Origin: Bordetella parapertussis
Lineage (GTDB): Bacteria; Pseudomonadota; Gammaproteobacteria; Burkholderiales; SG8-39
Direction of reading: 5' to 3'
NCBI GenBank assembly: GCA_945862265.1
Contig: CAMAXP010000016.1
Coordinates: forward strand, 1-64,000
DNA length: 64,000 nt
Part shown: positions 1 through 9,700 of the stretch, one piece after another
Numbering within the stretch: the first letter of the stretch is position 1
Layout of the letters: each line of letters begins with the position of its first letter
The notes under the pieces: generated by a model
Seen by the model: the letters and a program-made list of their open reading frames with translations, nothing else
Told to the model about the DNA's origin: nothing
The model's database searches: none
Program-made: the position numbers and the translations under genes

Positions 1-1164
1 CTCGCGCTGCCGCTCGTCGAGCCGGGTCTGCCGCAGGAGGTGCAGCATGCCGAGCACGCCGTTCATCGGCGTGCGGATTTCGTGGCTCATCGTGGCCAGG
101 AAATTCGACTTCACCTCGCTCGCCGCCTCCGCTGCCACCTTGAGGCGCACCGTGAGCGCCATATCCGCCTCCCGCTCGCGCATCAGGCGCAGCAGGAACA
201 GCAACGCCACCAGCAGCGCGACTATGCTGCCAGCCGCGACCAGAACGATCAACTGGACGGAGTGGCGCCAGCTCTCGAGGAACTGCTCCTCGGTGATCGC
301 CACGCTGACGATGAGCGGGTAGCGATCGAGGACGCGCGAGGCGACCATCCGCGAGACCTGGCGGTTTTCCGCGAAGCGGGTGTTGTCGAGCAGGACGACG
401 CCGTGGTCCTTCTTCTCGACCCCGATGATGTTGAAGCTGGCCCCCGACCGGTTGACCTTGCCGATGGCATCGTCGGTGCGAGGCCAGCGGGTCATCAGCG
501 TAAAGTCGCGCCGGTACAGGTTGAGCGCTGCGCCGGTGCCGAGGTTCTCGCCGATGCGGGAAAAGAAATTCGTGAACGCGTCCACGGAAATACCCACCAG
601 CACCAATCCGATGAATTCGCCCTGCCCGCCGGTCAGGCGACGGCTCAGGTAAAACACCCACTTGCCGTTGCCTTTGTTGCGCACGGGCGCGCTGATGAAG
701 TCGCCGGCCGTGTCCATGGAGGCCTGCAGCTTGAAATAATCGCGATCCGCCAGGTTGATCGGCGGTGCCGGGTGCGATCGGGTGAAATTGATGACATCGC
801 CATTGGAGGCAACGACGGTGGCCACATCGATCTGCGGCAGGCCGCCGGTCCGGTCGCGCAACATCTTGTAGACCCGCTCCGTGCCCATAGCCTTGCGCAG
901 CGTCGCGGCGTCCGTAACGCTCTTCTGCCGGACATCCTCCGATATGGTGTCCAGCACCTGGTAGGCGGAAAACATCGTCTGCGAGGTGTTCTCCGCCATG
1001 ATCAGCGAAAGGTTGTCGATCTGCCTCTTCCACTGATCGATTTCCTGCTCGCGCATGACGAATACCGACAGCGTCGCGCCGACGACGATCGCACCGATCA
1101 CGAGCACTGCAAGGCTGACGACGATGGCTGCCGCCGAGCGATTCTTGACGGTCTGGCTGTTCAT
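1..1164 (-). CDS. Membrane sensor histidine kinase, 3' part cut by window edge
   Basis: The reading frame is open from an ATG at 1164 down to base 1, giving 388 codons with no stop, so the C-terminal part (ATPase domain and any receiver) lies outside the window. Residues about 12-34 and 302-325 are membrane segments. Between them is a periplasmic region of roughly 265 residues resembling a dCache-type ligand sensor (features such as LADRDYFK and the [12 protein letters not shown] strand). After the second helix comes a HisKA dimerisation helix with the H-box [15 protein letters not shown]; the phospho-accepting His is residue 361. H-boxes ending in RTPMNG are common in hybrid kinases, so a receiver domain further on is plausible but unseen. 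No cognate regulator is visible. The neighbouring gene, on the same strand, ends 72 bases upstream behind a hairpin. Confidence 0.85.
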   Translation of the reverse strand, partial: MNSQTVKNRSAAAIVVSLAVLVIGAIVVGATLSVFVMREQEIDQWKRQIDNLSLIMAENTSQTMFSAYQVLDTISEDVRQKSVTDAATLRKAMGTERVYKMLRDRTGGLPQIDVATVVASNGDVINFTRSHPAPPINLADRDYFKLQASMDTAGDFISAPVRNKGNGKWVFYLSRRLTGGQGEFIGLVLVGISVDAFTNFFSRIGENLGTGAALNLYRRDFTLMTRWPRTDDAIGKVNRSGASFNIIGVEKKDHGVVLLDNTRFAENRQVSRMVASRVLDRYPLIVSVAITEEQFLESWRHSVQLIVLVAAGSIVALLVALLFLLRLMREREADMALTVRLKVAAEAASEVKSNFLATMSHEIRTPMNGVLGMLHLLRQTRLDERQRE

Positions 1165-1208
1165 GCGGGGCACTCTACCGTGCCCATCCGCGGGGTCATC
1201 ACGCGGAA

Positions 1209-1228
1209 AGCGGGGGAACTCCCCCGCT
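1209..1228 (-). terminator. GC-rich stem-loop after the FAD monooxygenase gene
   Basis: An 8-bp perfect stem (AGCGGGGG / CCCCCGCT) closes a 4-base loop just downstream of the monooxygenase stop at 1237. On the minus strand it is followed by only three Ts, so it is at best a weak intrinsic terminator separating that gene from the sensor kinase. Confidence 0.5.
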
Positions 1229-1236
1229 CTTCCCGG

Positions 1237-2853
1237 CTAGGCGGCGCCCCGGACGGCGTCGATGACACCCACGGCCGGGCCAGGCTCCACATCGGCCCGC
1301 CAGGCCACCTGCCCGTCGGGCCGCACCAGGACCAGCCGTCGCTCATAGAGCGCTTCGGCGCCGGGATGCACTATGTCCACGACCTCCAGCGGCATACCGC
1401 ATGTGGCGGCCGCGGCCACCAGGCCGGCCACGGGCAGCGGATTGCTGCCGAACCGCAGAAGTACGAACCCCTTGCCGAACAGGTCCAGCGTCGAGCGTCC
1501 GTCCGCGAGCCACACATGCGGCGCGCGCGAACCCGGCCGCGCCGTCTGCGTGTAAGTCGACACTTCATCGGGCGGTTGCGGCGTCCCGTCCGGCACGATC
1601 ACCGGCGAGCCCTCGTACATGTAGCCGAGGTGGATGCCGTTGGAAAACCACTCGCGGCGCATCATCTCGGTGTAGCCGTCGCCGAAGACCTTCCTCGCCG
1701 CGTCGCCGGCCGGGCCTTCGTCGAACATCTCCGTCGGCACCGATTTCACGCGGGGCGAAAGCATCCGCTTGAGGTTGCCGGTCGCCTCCGAAACGTTGCG
1801 TATCCCCACGGGCCTGCATTCGAGTTCATAGGTCGAAAGCAGCCCCGGCCCGCCCCATCCGCGCAGGCAGGCCTCGAGTTTCCACGCGAGGTTCACCGAG
1901 TCCTGGATGCCGGTATTCATGCCGAACCCGCCGGTGGGCGAGGTCAGGTGTGCGGCATCGCCTGCGATGAAGACCCGCTGATTGCCGTAGCTGTCGGCCA
2001 CCAGCTGGCGGCGCACCCAGGGCAGCACCGAGAGGATCTCGAAATCGAACTCGCGCCCCATGGCCCGCACGATGGCCCGGCGCAGTTCCTCCTCGGTCAG
2101 CGTGCGCTTTTCTGCGCCGCCCACGAGGGAGAAACGCCACTGGTCCCGGCCGTTGATCGCCACGAGCGTCGCCCAGGTGCCTTCGGGGCCGATGAAGATG
2201 AACCGGTAGCCCGGCCGCTTGTCGTGGAGCTTCTCCAGCCCGTCGCAGCGGAAGATCACGTTGGTGGTGTAGGTGAGCGTTGGCGTGCCGGTCATGCCGA
2301 TGCCGAGCGCCTCGCGCACCCCGCTCGACCCACCGTCGCAGCCCACAAGGAACTCCGCCTCGATCGTTTCCTCGCGTCCTGACTTCGCATCCATGACCCG
2401 TGCCGCGACCCCGTCCTTGCGCTCTTCGAAGCCCTCCAGCTTCGTGTCGTAGCGCAAGGTCACGTGCGGGAACTGCCGCGCAAACCGCGCGAGCACCGGG
2501 TCGAAGAAATTCTGCGGGCAGCGCTCGCGCTTCTGCGGGCTTTCCGGCGGCGGCAGTTCCTCGGCTGGGGTGGGAAAATGCTCGCGCCCGAGTTCCCAGC
2601 CGTTCAGGCTCGTGACCCACGCGCAGTCCTGAGGGTAGGTGCGATCGTAGCCGCCCTGCTCCACCCCGGGCACGATGCCCCAACGGCGGCAGTACTCCAT
2701 GGTGCGGATGCCCACCATGTCCATCCTGGCCTGGTAGATCGCGCCATCGCCCGCCTCGATGAGCGTGCAGGCGATGCCGCGCCAGCCGAGGTCCCCGGCG
2801 AGCGCAAGACCCACCGGCCCGCCCCCGACAATCAGCACCGATGTGGCGGCCAT
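1237..2853 (-). CDS. FAD-dependent aromatic-type monooxygenase (PheA/TfdB/MhpA family)
   Basis: Predicted class A flavoprotein hydroxylase of 538 residues. It begins with the Rossmann FAD-binding motif VLIVGGGPVGLALAGDL (about residues 6-22), has the central CDG motif (LVGCDGGSSGVREALG) and the second FAD motif GDAAHLTSPTGGFGMNTGIQD, followed by the C-terminal thioredoxin-like region typical of phenol/3-(3-hydroxyphenyl)propionate hydroxylases. Such enzymes use NAD(P)H and O2 to hydroxylate phenolic rings. The substrate cannot be read from sequence. The fumarylacetoacetase-family gene just upstream on the same strand supports an aromatic ring-cleavage route. The ATG at 2853 leads directly into the FAD motif. 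Confidence 0.88.
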   Translation of the reverse strand: MAATSVLIVGGGPVGLALAGDLGWRGIACTLIEAGDGAIYQARMDMVGIRTMEYCRRWGIVPGVEQGGYDRTYPQDCAWVTSLNGWELGREHFPTPAEELPPPESPQKRERCPQNFFDPVLARFARQFPHVTLRYDTKLEGFEERKDGVAARVMDAKSGREETIEAEFLVGCDGGSSGVREALGIGMTGTPTLTYTTNVIFRCDGLEKLHDKRPGYRFIFIGPEGTWATLVAINGRDQWRFSLVGGAEKRTLTEEELRRAIVRAMGREFDFEILSVLPWVRRQLVADSYGNQRVFIAGDAAHLTSPTGGFGMNTGIQDSVNLAWKLEACLRGWGGPGLLSTYELECRPVGIRNVSEATGNLKRMLSPRVKSVPTEMFDEGPAGDAARKVFGDGYTEMMRREWFSNGIHLGYMYEGSPVIVPDGTPQPPDEVSTYTQTARPGSRAPHVWLADGRSTLDLFGKGFVLLRFGSNPLPVAGLVAAAATCGMPLEVVDIVHPGAEALYERRLVLVRPDGQVAWRADVEPGPAVGVIDAVRGAA

Positions 2854-2855
2854 GG

Positions 2856-2915
2856 CTATTCCGGTTCGATCCGCGCGGCGCGAACCATTTCGGCCAGCGA
2901 TAAGCGGAACTTCAT
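2856..2915 (-). other. 19-codon ORF between the hydrolase and monooxygenase genes
   Basis: An ATG 13 bases after the hydrolase stop opens a 19-residue frame (MKFRLSLAEMVRAARIEPE) that ends with TAG two bases before the monooxygenase ATG. The tight packing suggests a coupling leader peptide, but the frame may be chance in a short intergenic gap. No homologue is recognised. Confidence 0.25.
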
Positions 2916-2928
2916 GGGCGCCTGCCGC

Positions 2929-3813
2929 TCAGAACCGGCGTGGCGAAAACTGCGCCGCTTCGACGACCGGCAGCGTCATCTCGCCGACCGACTCGATGCC
3001 GATGCGGATGCTGTCGCCCGGCACGATCGGCCCGACGCCCTCGGGCGTGCCGCTGGCAATCACGTCGCCGGGGTTCAGCGTCATCACCGAGGAGATGAGC
3101 TCGATCAGCGCCGGGATGTTGACGATCATGTCGCGCGTGTTCGCGTCCTGCTTCGACACGCCGTTGACCCACAGCTGGTTGCGCAATGCATGCGGTTCGG
3201 CGACTTCGTCGGCCGTGACGATCCACGGCCCCAGCGGCGTGAAGGTCTCGAAGGATTTGCGCGTCACGCGCTCCTCCTCGGCCACGCCGGGCTCGATGCG
3301 CATGGTGATGTCCATGAGGCAGCTGTAGCCGAACACGTAGTCCATGGCCTCGGCGCGCGGCACGTTGCGGGCGCGCCGGCCGATGATGACGGCGAGTTCG
3401 GATTCGTGGTCGAACCGCCGGGTCGAGCCTCGCGGCAGCTCGATCGCGCCGCCCGCGCCGACGAGTGAAGCGGTGGACTTCATGAAGAACCCCTGCTGCT
3501 CCGCGGTACGCCCCTTGCTGACCGAACGCGCACCGATCTCGCCTATGTGTTTCCTGTAGTTCGCCGGGGCCGCGATCACGTGCACCGGGCAGGGATTGGG
3601 CGGCAGCAACTTCATCGAAGAGAGCGCCACGGGACTCGCAGCCTTGCGCGCAGCCGCGACTTTCGGGCCCAGTTCGGCCCACTCGGCGATGAGCCGGTTC
3701 ATGTACATCGGCGGCCACGCCGGGCCGGCGCCGGGAACCGCGTCCGTCACGTCGTAGAACTGGTCGCCTTCGACGACCCCGATGCGGTGTTCCGTATTGA
3801 CTGCGAGTTTCAT
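2929..3813 (-). CDS. Fumarylacetoacetate hydrolase (FAH) family protein
   Basis: 294 residues with the FAH-superfamily fold: an N-terminal beta domain, then the catalytic core with metal-ligand-like segments DHESELAVIIGRRARN (about residues 137-152) and GYSCLMDIT, and the C-terminal LNPGDVIASGTPEGVGP signature, where the family's oxyanion and glycine-loop residues lie. Members hydrolyse or hydrate 2-oxo-dienoate or acylpyruvate products of aromatic ring cleavage with Mg2+ or Mn2+. It is the promoter-proximal gene of a two-gene unit with the FAD monooxygenase (gap 75 bases), and is divergent from the acyl-AMP ligase gene across 127 bases. The exact substrate is unknown; acylpyruvase or 2-hydroxyhepta-2,4-diene-1,7-dioate isomerase activity are alternatives. 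Confidence 0.87.
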   Translation of the reverse strand: MKLAVNTEHRIGVVEGDQFYDVTDAVPGAGPAWPPMYMNRLIAEWAELGPKVAAARKAASPVALSSMKLLPPNPCPVHVIAAPANYRKHIGEIGARSVSKGRTAEQQGFFMKSTASLVGAGGAIELPRGSTRRFDHESELAVIIGRRARNVPRAEAMDYVFGYSCLMDITMRIEPGVAEEERVTRKSFETFTPLGPWIVTADEVAEPHALRNQLWVNGVSKQDANTRDMIVNIPALIELISSVMTLNPGDVIASGTPEGVGPIVPGDSIRIGIESVGEMTLPVVEAAQFSPRRF

Positions 3814-3940
3814 CTGGATTCCTTGGTCCGGCGGGCTGCCAGCATAGCGGAGGCGCGCGGCCGTGGTTCGCGGTTTCGGCGAGCGAAACGGGGCCCCGGG
3901 TTACACTCCCCGAAAACGCAGAAAGTGCGAGGAGACTGCG

Positions 3941-6772
3941 ATGGACAAGACTCCCGGAGAGATCAAGCCGGAGCGCCTGCTCGAAATCGTCGCCGAAGTG
4001 GCGAAAGAGGCGCGCCCGCACGTCACCCCCAACGTGACGCTGGACAGCTCGCTCGAGCGAGAGCTTGGGCTGGACAGCCTTGCGCGCGTGGAACTCGTGC
4101 TGCGGCTCGAACAGGTGTTCGGCACCAGCCTGCCGGAGCAGGCGCTCGCCACGGGCGAAACGCCGCGCGACCTGCTGCGCTTCCTGCTGGCCGGGTTCGG
4201 CCACGCGCGGGAGGCCGCGGACCGGAGCGTGGCCAGCCTGGTGCAGTCCGAAGGCGTCCCCGCGCCGACCAATGCACAGGCGCGCACGCTGACCGAGGCG
4301 CTCGAATACCACGTGGAGCGCCAGCCCGACCGGCTGACTGCCTTCATGTACGAGGGCGAGGCCGAGTTCCCGTTGAGCTATCGGAAGCTGTGGGACGGCG
4401 CCATGGGCTATGCATCGCACCTCACGCAGGCGGGCCTGCAGCGCGGCCAGATGGTGGCGATCATGCTGCCCACCTGCAGGGAGTACCTCTTCTCGTTCTA
4501 CGGCACGCTGCTCGCGGGCGGCGTGCCGGTGCCGCTCTACCCGCCGGCGCGCCTGACCACGATCGAAGACCACATGACGCGCCACGTCGCGATCCTGAAG
4601 AGCGCCTCGCCGGTGATCATGATCACCGTGCCGCAAGCAAAGGCGCTGGCCTACTTGTTGCGCGCTCAGGTCGAGTCGCTGCAACAGGTCATGGTCCCCG
4701 CCGAACTCTCGCAGACGTCTGGCGCGGGATTTTCGCCGGTGCACGGCCAGCCCGGCGACACCGGCTTCCTGCAGTACACCTCGGGCAGCACCGGCAATCC
4801 GAAAGGCGTGGTGCTGTCGCACGCCAACCTGATGGCCAACGTGCGCGCGATGGGCGCCGCGGTGAACGCGGGCCCGCAGGACGTGTTCGTCAGCTGGCTG
4901 CCGCTGTACCACGACCTCGGCCTGATCGGCGCCAACTTCGCGTCGCTGGTGCTGGGTTTTCCGACGGTGCTGATGTCGCCGCTCGCGTTCCTGTCGCGCC
5001 CGGCCAGCTGGATGCGCGCCATCCACCGCCACCGCGGCACGATGTCGGGCGGGCCGAATTTCTCGTTCGAGCTGTGTCTGCGCCGCATCACCGACGAGGA
5101 GATGGAAGGCATCGACCTGTCGAGCTGGCGGTTCGCGTTCAACGCGGCCGAGCCCGTGAGCCCCGACACGATCATCGAGTTCGAGAAGCGCTTCGGAAAA
5201 TTCGGCCTGCGCAAGAACTGCCTGTCGCCCTCCTACGGCCTCGCCGAATCCTCGGTGGGCGTGGCAATCACCGTGCCGGGCAGCCCGTGGCGGGCGGATC
5301 GCCTCGACCGCGACCGGTTCACGCGCACGGGCGAAGCCGCCGAGGCAAAGGCCGACGACGCCTCGCCGCTGATCGTGATCGGCTGCGGCACGCCGATCCC
5401 CGGCCACGACATCCGCACGGTGGACGCGGCCGGCCTCGAACTGCCCGACCGGCAGGAGGGCCTGCTGCAGTTCCGCGGACCTTCCTCCACCTCCGGCTAC
5501 TACCGCAACCCCGAGGCAACGAAGACGCTGTTCGACGGCGAGTGGGTGAACACCGGCGACCGCGCCTACCTCTCGGACGGCGTGCTGTTCCTCACCGGGC
5601 GCGAGAAGGACATCATCATCCGCGGCGGCCGCAACATCAGTCCCTACGAGCTCGAGCAGGCGGTAGGCGACCTCGCCGGGGTGCGGCGCGGCTGCGTGGC
5701 CGTGTTCGGCAGTCGCGACGCGGCCTCAGGCACCGAGCGCGTGGTGGTGCTGGCCGAGATGCGCGACCGGGACCCGTCGCGCCACGACGACCTCAAGCGG
5801 ATGATCAACGACCTTGCCGTGAGCCTGATCGGCGCACCCGCCGACGACATCGTGCTCGCGCCGCCTTCCACGGTCCCCAAGACCTCCAGCGGCAAGATCC
5901 GCCGGGTCGCGGCGCGCGAGTTCTATGAACGCGGACCTTCGTCAGTCAAGCCGCACGCGGTATGGCTGCAGTTCGCTCGGCTGATGCTCGCCGGCGCGAT
6001 GCCGCAACTGCGACGCGGCCTGCGCACCGTGGGCGGCGCGCTGTTCGCGCTGCGCGGTTACGTCGCCTTCGGACTGTTGTTCCCGTTCGCTTTCCTCGCC
6101 GCGCTGCTGGTTCCGGGCCGGGCGTGCTGGCAAGTCGGCCGCGCTATCTCCAGGGGCTTTCTTGCATTGTCGGGCATCCCGGTCGCCACGCGCGGGCTGG
6201 AACACCTCGACACGAAGTCCACCGTGGTGCTGGCCGTGAACCACACAAGCTACCTCGACGCACTGGTGCTGCTCGCGCTGCTCGAGCCGCGCGGCTATGC
6301 GTTCGTGGCCAAGCGGGAGTTCGAGGACAGTTTCCTGATGCGCACGCTCCTTGCAGGATTCGGCACACGATTCATCGAGCGCTTCGACGTCGCAAAGAGC
6401 GCCGCGCATGCCAACGAACTGGGCGCGGCGGCGCAGCGCGGCGCTTCGCTGATCGTCTTTCCCGAAGGCACGCTGGTGCGAAATGCCGGCCTCATGGGGT
6501 TCCGCACCGGCGCCTTCCAGGCGGCTGCGCAGGCGGGCATTCCCGTGGTGCCAGTGTCGCTGCGCGGGGTGCGCTCGGTGCTGCGCGACGGCACGTGGTA
6601 CCTGCGGAAGGCCGCGGTGTCAGTGACGATAGGCGTGCCGGTGAGGCCGGACGGCAGCGACTGGGCGGCGGCAGTAAAACTGCGCGACGCCGTGCGCGCG
6701 AGCATCCTGCGCTCGTGCGGCGAGCCGGACCTCGCCGGCCCGGCGCCTCAAGCGGCCGAAGAAAAGGAATAG
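3941..6772 (+). CDS. ACP - fatty-acyl-AMP ligase - PlsC acyltransferase fusion
   Basis: A 943-residue three-module protein. Residues about 10-85 are an acyl carrier domain with the phosphopantetheine site GLDSL (Ser46). Residues about 105-660 are an adenylate-forming enzyme with the P-loop YTSGSTGNPKG (279-289). The WLPLYHDLGLIG segment is characteristic of fatty-acyl-AMP ligases, which load carrier proteins rather than CoA. After hydrophobic stretches comes a PlsC-like acyltransferase with the NHTSYLD box (about 767-773) and FPEGT (about 840-844). The inferred job is to activate a fatty acid as acyl-AMP, load it on the protein's own carrier, and pass it to a lysophospholipid or other acceptor. 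The frame is open upstream to 3863, but the ATG at 3941 has a GAGGAGA ribosome site, so I use it. The 3' end overlaps dnaE (convergent) by 25 bases. Confidence 0.88.
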   Translation: MDKTPGEIKPERLLEIVAEVAKEARPHVTPNVTLDSSLERELGLDSLARVELVLRLEQVFGTSLPEQALATGETPRDLLRFLLAGFGHAREAADRSVASLVQSEGVPAPTNAQARTLTEALEYHVERQPDRLTAFMYEGEAEFPLSYRKLWDGAMGYASHLTQAGLQRGQMVAIMLPTCREYLFSFYGTLLAGGVPVPLYPPARLTTIEDHMTRHVAILKSASPVIMITVPQAKALAYLLRAQVESLQQVMVPAELSQTSGAGFSPVHGQPGDTGFLQYTSGSTGNPKGVVLSHANLMANVRAMGAAVNAGPQDVFVSWLPLYHDLGLIGANFASLVLGFPTVLMSPLAFLSRPASWMRAIHRHRGTMSGGPNFSFELCLRRITDEEMEGIDLSSWRFAFNAAEPVSPDTIIEFEKRFGKFGLRKNCLSPSYGLAESSVGVAITVPGSPWRADRLDRDRFTRTGEAAEAKADDASPLIVIGCGTPIPGHDIRTVDAAGLELPDRQEGLLQFRGPSSTSGYYRNPEATKTLFDGEWVNTGDRAYLSDGVLFLTGREKDIIIRGGRNISPYELEQAVGDLAGVRRGCVAVFGSRDAASGTERVVVLAEMRDRDPSRHDDLKRMINDLAVSLIGAPADDIVLAPPSTVPKTSSGKIRRVAAREFYERGPSSVKPHAVWLQFARLMLAGAMPQLRRGLRTVGGALFALRGYVAFGLLFPFAFLAALLVPGRACWQVGRAISRGFLALSGIPVATRGLEHLDTKSTVVLAVNHTSYLDALVLLALLEPRGYAFVAKREFEDSFLMRTLLAGFGTRFIERFDVAKSAAHANELGAAAQRGASLIVFPEGTLVRNAGLMGFRTGAFQAAAQAGIPVVPVSLRGVRSVLRDGTWYLRKAAVSVTIGVPVRPDGSDWAAAVKLRDAVRASILRSCGEPDLAGPAPQAAEEKE

Positions 6773-9700
6773 ACCACGCTCACCCGCTCGGGGGTCAACC
6801 AGGCCTCGAGCTGGGAGAACAACTGCTCGTCGGGACGCACGCGCCAGTCGGCCGAGAGGGCCACGTCCACCTCGGCCACGCCGTTGTGGTAATGGACGAC
6901 CACCGGGCAGCCCTTGCCAGAACCATCACTTGTAGCCGCGATCCGGAAAGGTGCGAGGCACTCCTTGAGGCGCTTGGCATCCGCCTGGCCGTTGATGTCG
7001 AGGCGCAGGTTTTGCGCATACCGCGTGCGCAGCGCGGCGAGGTCGAGCAGGTCCTCGGCAGTGATCCGCACCCCCCTGCCCGAGTCATCCCAGGGCGGCT
7101 GGATCTTGCAGACCGCGACCAGCAGCGTGTCCTCCTTGAGTTTCTCCCGGTGCTTGTCGAACAACTCGTTGAAGACCGTCACCTCGACCTGCGCCGTGCC
7201 GTCGTCGAGCATCAGCACCACCATCTTTCCGCGCCGGGTCATCTGCACCCGCACACTGGCAATCACGCCGGCCAGCCACGCGGTGCCCTGCACCGGCGCG
7301 ATCTTGGCGAGGGGCGTGCGCGAGAAACCCCTGAGATCCTGCGCATAGGCATCGAACAGGTTCCCTGACAACGTGAACCCGAGTGCGACCTTCTCTTCGA
7401 TCAGGCGCTGCTTCATGTCCCAGGGTCGCGAATCGACCAGCTTGAAGGCGGCGCCGCGCGACTCCGAGGCGTCGCCGAAGAGACTCTCCTGCGAGGCCTG
7501 GCGCTCGTCCTGCTCCGCGGCCTCCATCGCGAGCCCCACCGAGGCGAGCAGGCTCGCGCGGTTCTGCTCTATCGTGTCGAAGGCGCCCGCGCGCACCATC
7601 GCCTCCATCGCGCGCCGGTTGACGAGGCGCCGGTCCACGCGCCGGCAGAAGTCGAACAGGCTCTTGAACGGACCGTCGGCCTTGCGGGTCGCGAGGATGC
7701 CCTCGATCGCCGAGCGGCCGGTACCGCGGATGCCCCCGAGGCCGTAGCGCATGGTTTTCACGTCGACCGGCGTGAAGCGGTAGTCGGACGTATTGATGTC
7801 GGGCGGCAGGATCACGAGGCCATTGGCCATGCAATCCTTGTGCAGCGACCTTACCTTGTCCGTGTCGTCCATGACGGCCGAAAAGTTGGCCGCCATGAAT
7901 GCCGACGGGTGGTGCGCCTTCATGTAGGCCGTGTGGTAGGCGACCAGTGCGTAGGCGGCAGCGTGCGACTTGTTGAAGCCGTAGCCCGCGAATTTCTCCA
8001 TGTAGTCGAAGATCTCGTTCGCCTTGTTGCCCGTGATCTCCTTCTGCTTCGCGCCGGTGACGAAGATCTCGCGCTGCTCGGCCATCTCCTCGGCGTTCTT
8101 CTTGCCCATCGCGCGGCGCAGGAGGTCCGCGCCACCCAGCGAGTAGCCCGCGCACACCTGCGCGGCCTGCATCACCTGCTCCTGGTAGACCATGATCCCG
8201 TAGGTCGGCTGCAGGATGGGTTCGAGGAGCTTGTGCAGGTACTCGAAGCACCCGCCGTGCTTGCGGGCGATGAAGTCCGGGATCAGGTCCATGGGGCCGG
8301 GACGGTACAGCGCCACCAGCGCGATGATGTCCTCGAAGCGGTCGGGCCTCGCCTTGCGGATCATGTCGCGCATGCCGCTGGATTCCAGCTGGAACACCGC
8401 TGCCGTGTTGCCGGCGGCGAGGAGCTGGTAGCTCGCGGGATCGTCGAGCGGGATCTTCTCGAGGTCGAACTCGGTCTCGCCAAGCATCCTCACGTAGCGC
8501 ACCGCCCAGTCGAGGATCGTCAGCGTGGTGAGACCGAGGAAGTCGAACTTGACCAGGCCCACCGCCTCGACGTCGTCCTTGTCGAGTTGCGAGACGACGT
8601 TCTCGGTGCCTTCTGCCGCGTACAGCGGGCAGAAGTCGGTGAGCTTGCCGGGCGCAATGAGCACGCCGCCCGCGTGCATGCCGACGTTGCGCGTGAGGCC
8701 CTCGAGCTTCTCACCGAGCTCCAGCAGCTCCCGGACCTCGTCCTCATTCTGCTCGCGCTCGGCGAGCAGCGGCTCCATCCTGCGCGCGTCGTCGAGCGTG
8801 ATGGTCTTGCCCGGCTGGAAGGGGATGAGCTTGGCGATCTGGTCGCAGAAGTTATAGCCGAGGTCGAGCACGCGCCCGCAGTCGCGCACGACAGCGCGCG
8901 CGGCCATCGTGCCGAAGGTCGCAATCTGCGACACGCTGCCGGCGCCGTACTTGTCGCGCACGTAGCCGATGACCTTGTCGCGGCCGTCCTGGCAGAAGTC
9001 GATGTCGAAGTCGGGCATCGACACGCGCTCCGGGTTGAGGAAGCGCTCGAACAGCAGGTCGTAGCGCAACGGATCGAGGTCGGTGATGCCGAGCGAGTAC
9101 GCCACCAGCGACCCCGCGCCCGAGCCACGCCCCGGGCCCACCGGCACGCCGTTGCTCTTCGCCCAGTTGATGAAGTCGGCCACGATCAGGAAGTAGCCGG
9201 GAAAACCCATCTGCAGGATGGTCTGGATCTCGAACTCGAGCCTCGCCGCGTACTCAGGCGCCTTCGCTTCGCGCTCGGCAGTGTCCGGGTAGAGCTTCTC
9301 CAGGCGCTTCGCGAGACCCTGCGCGCCCTGCAGGCGAAGGTAGTCCTCGATCGTTTCGCCGTTGGGCGTAGGGAAGACCGGGAGCTTCGACTTGCCCAGT
9401 TCGATCGCCAGGCTGCATCGCCGCGCGATCTCCATCGCATTCTCCAGCGCCTGCGGGATGTCGGCGAAGAGGGCCGCCATCTCGTCCTGGGTCTTGAAGT
9501 ACTGGTCCTGCGTGTACTGCTTCGGGCGGCGCTGGTCGCCGAGCACGTACCCCTGCGAGATGCAGACGCGCGCCTCGTGGGCCTTGAAGTCGTCCGGCTT
9601 CATGAACTGCACCGGGTGCGTCGCCACGACCGGCAGCTTCGCCTTGGTCGCCAGCTCCACCGTCCGCGCCACCAGCGTCTCGGTCTGCGGCAGGCCGGCG

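Noticed and set aside
40..2382. Long plus-strand open frame of 780 codons
   Set aside because: It lies antisense to the sensor kinase and FAD monooxygenase genes and its translation is low-complexity His/Arg/Ala-rich, a by-product of GC-biased third positions.
2912..5407. 831-codon minus-strand open frame
   Set aside because: It covers the FAH gene in another frame and the acyl-AMP ligase gene in antisense; no family resemblance.
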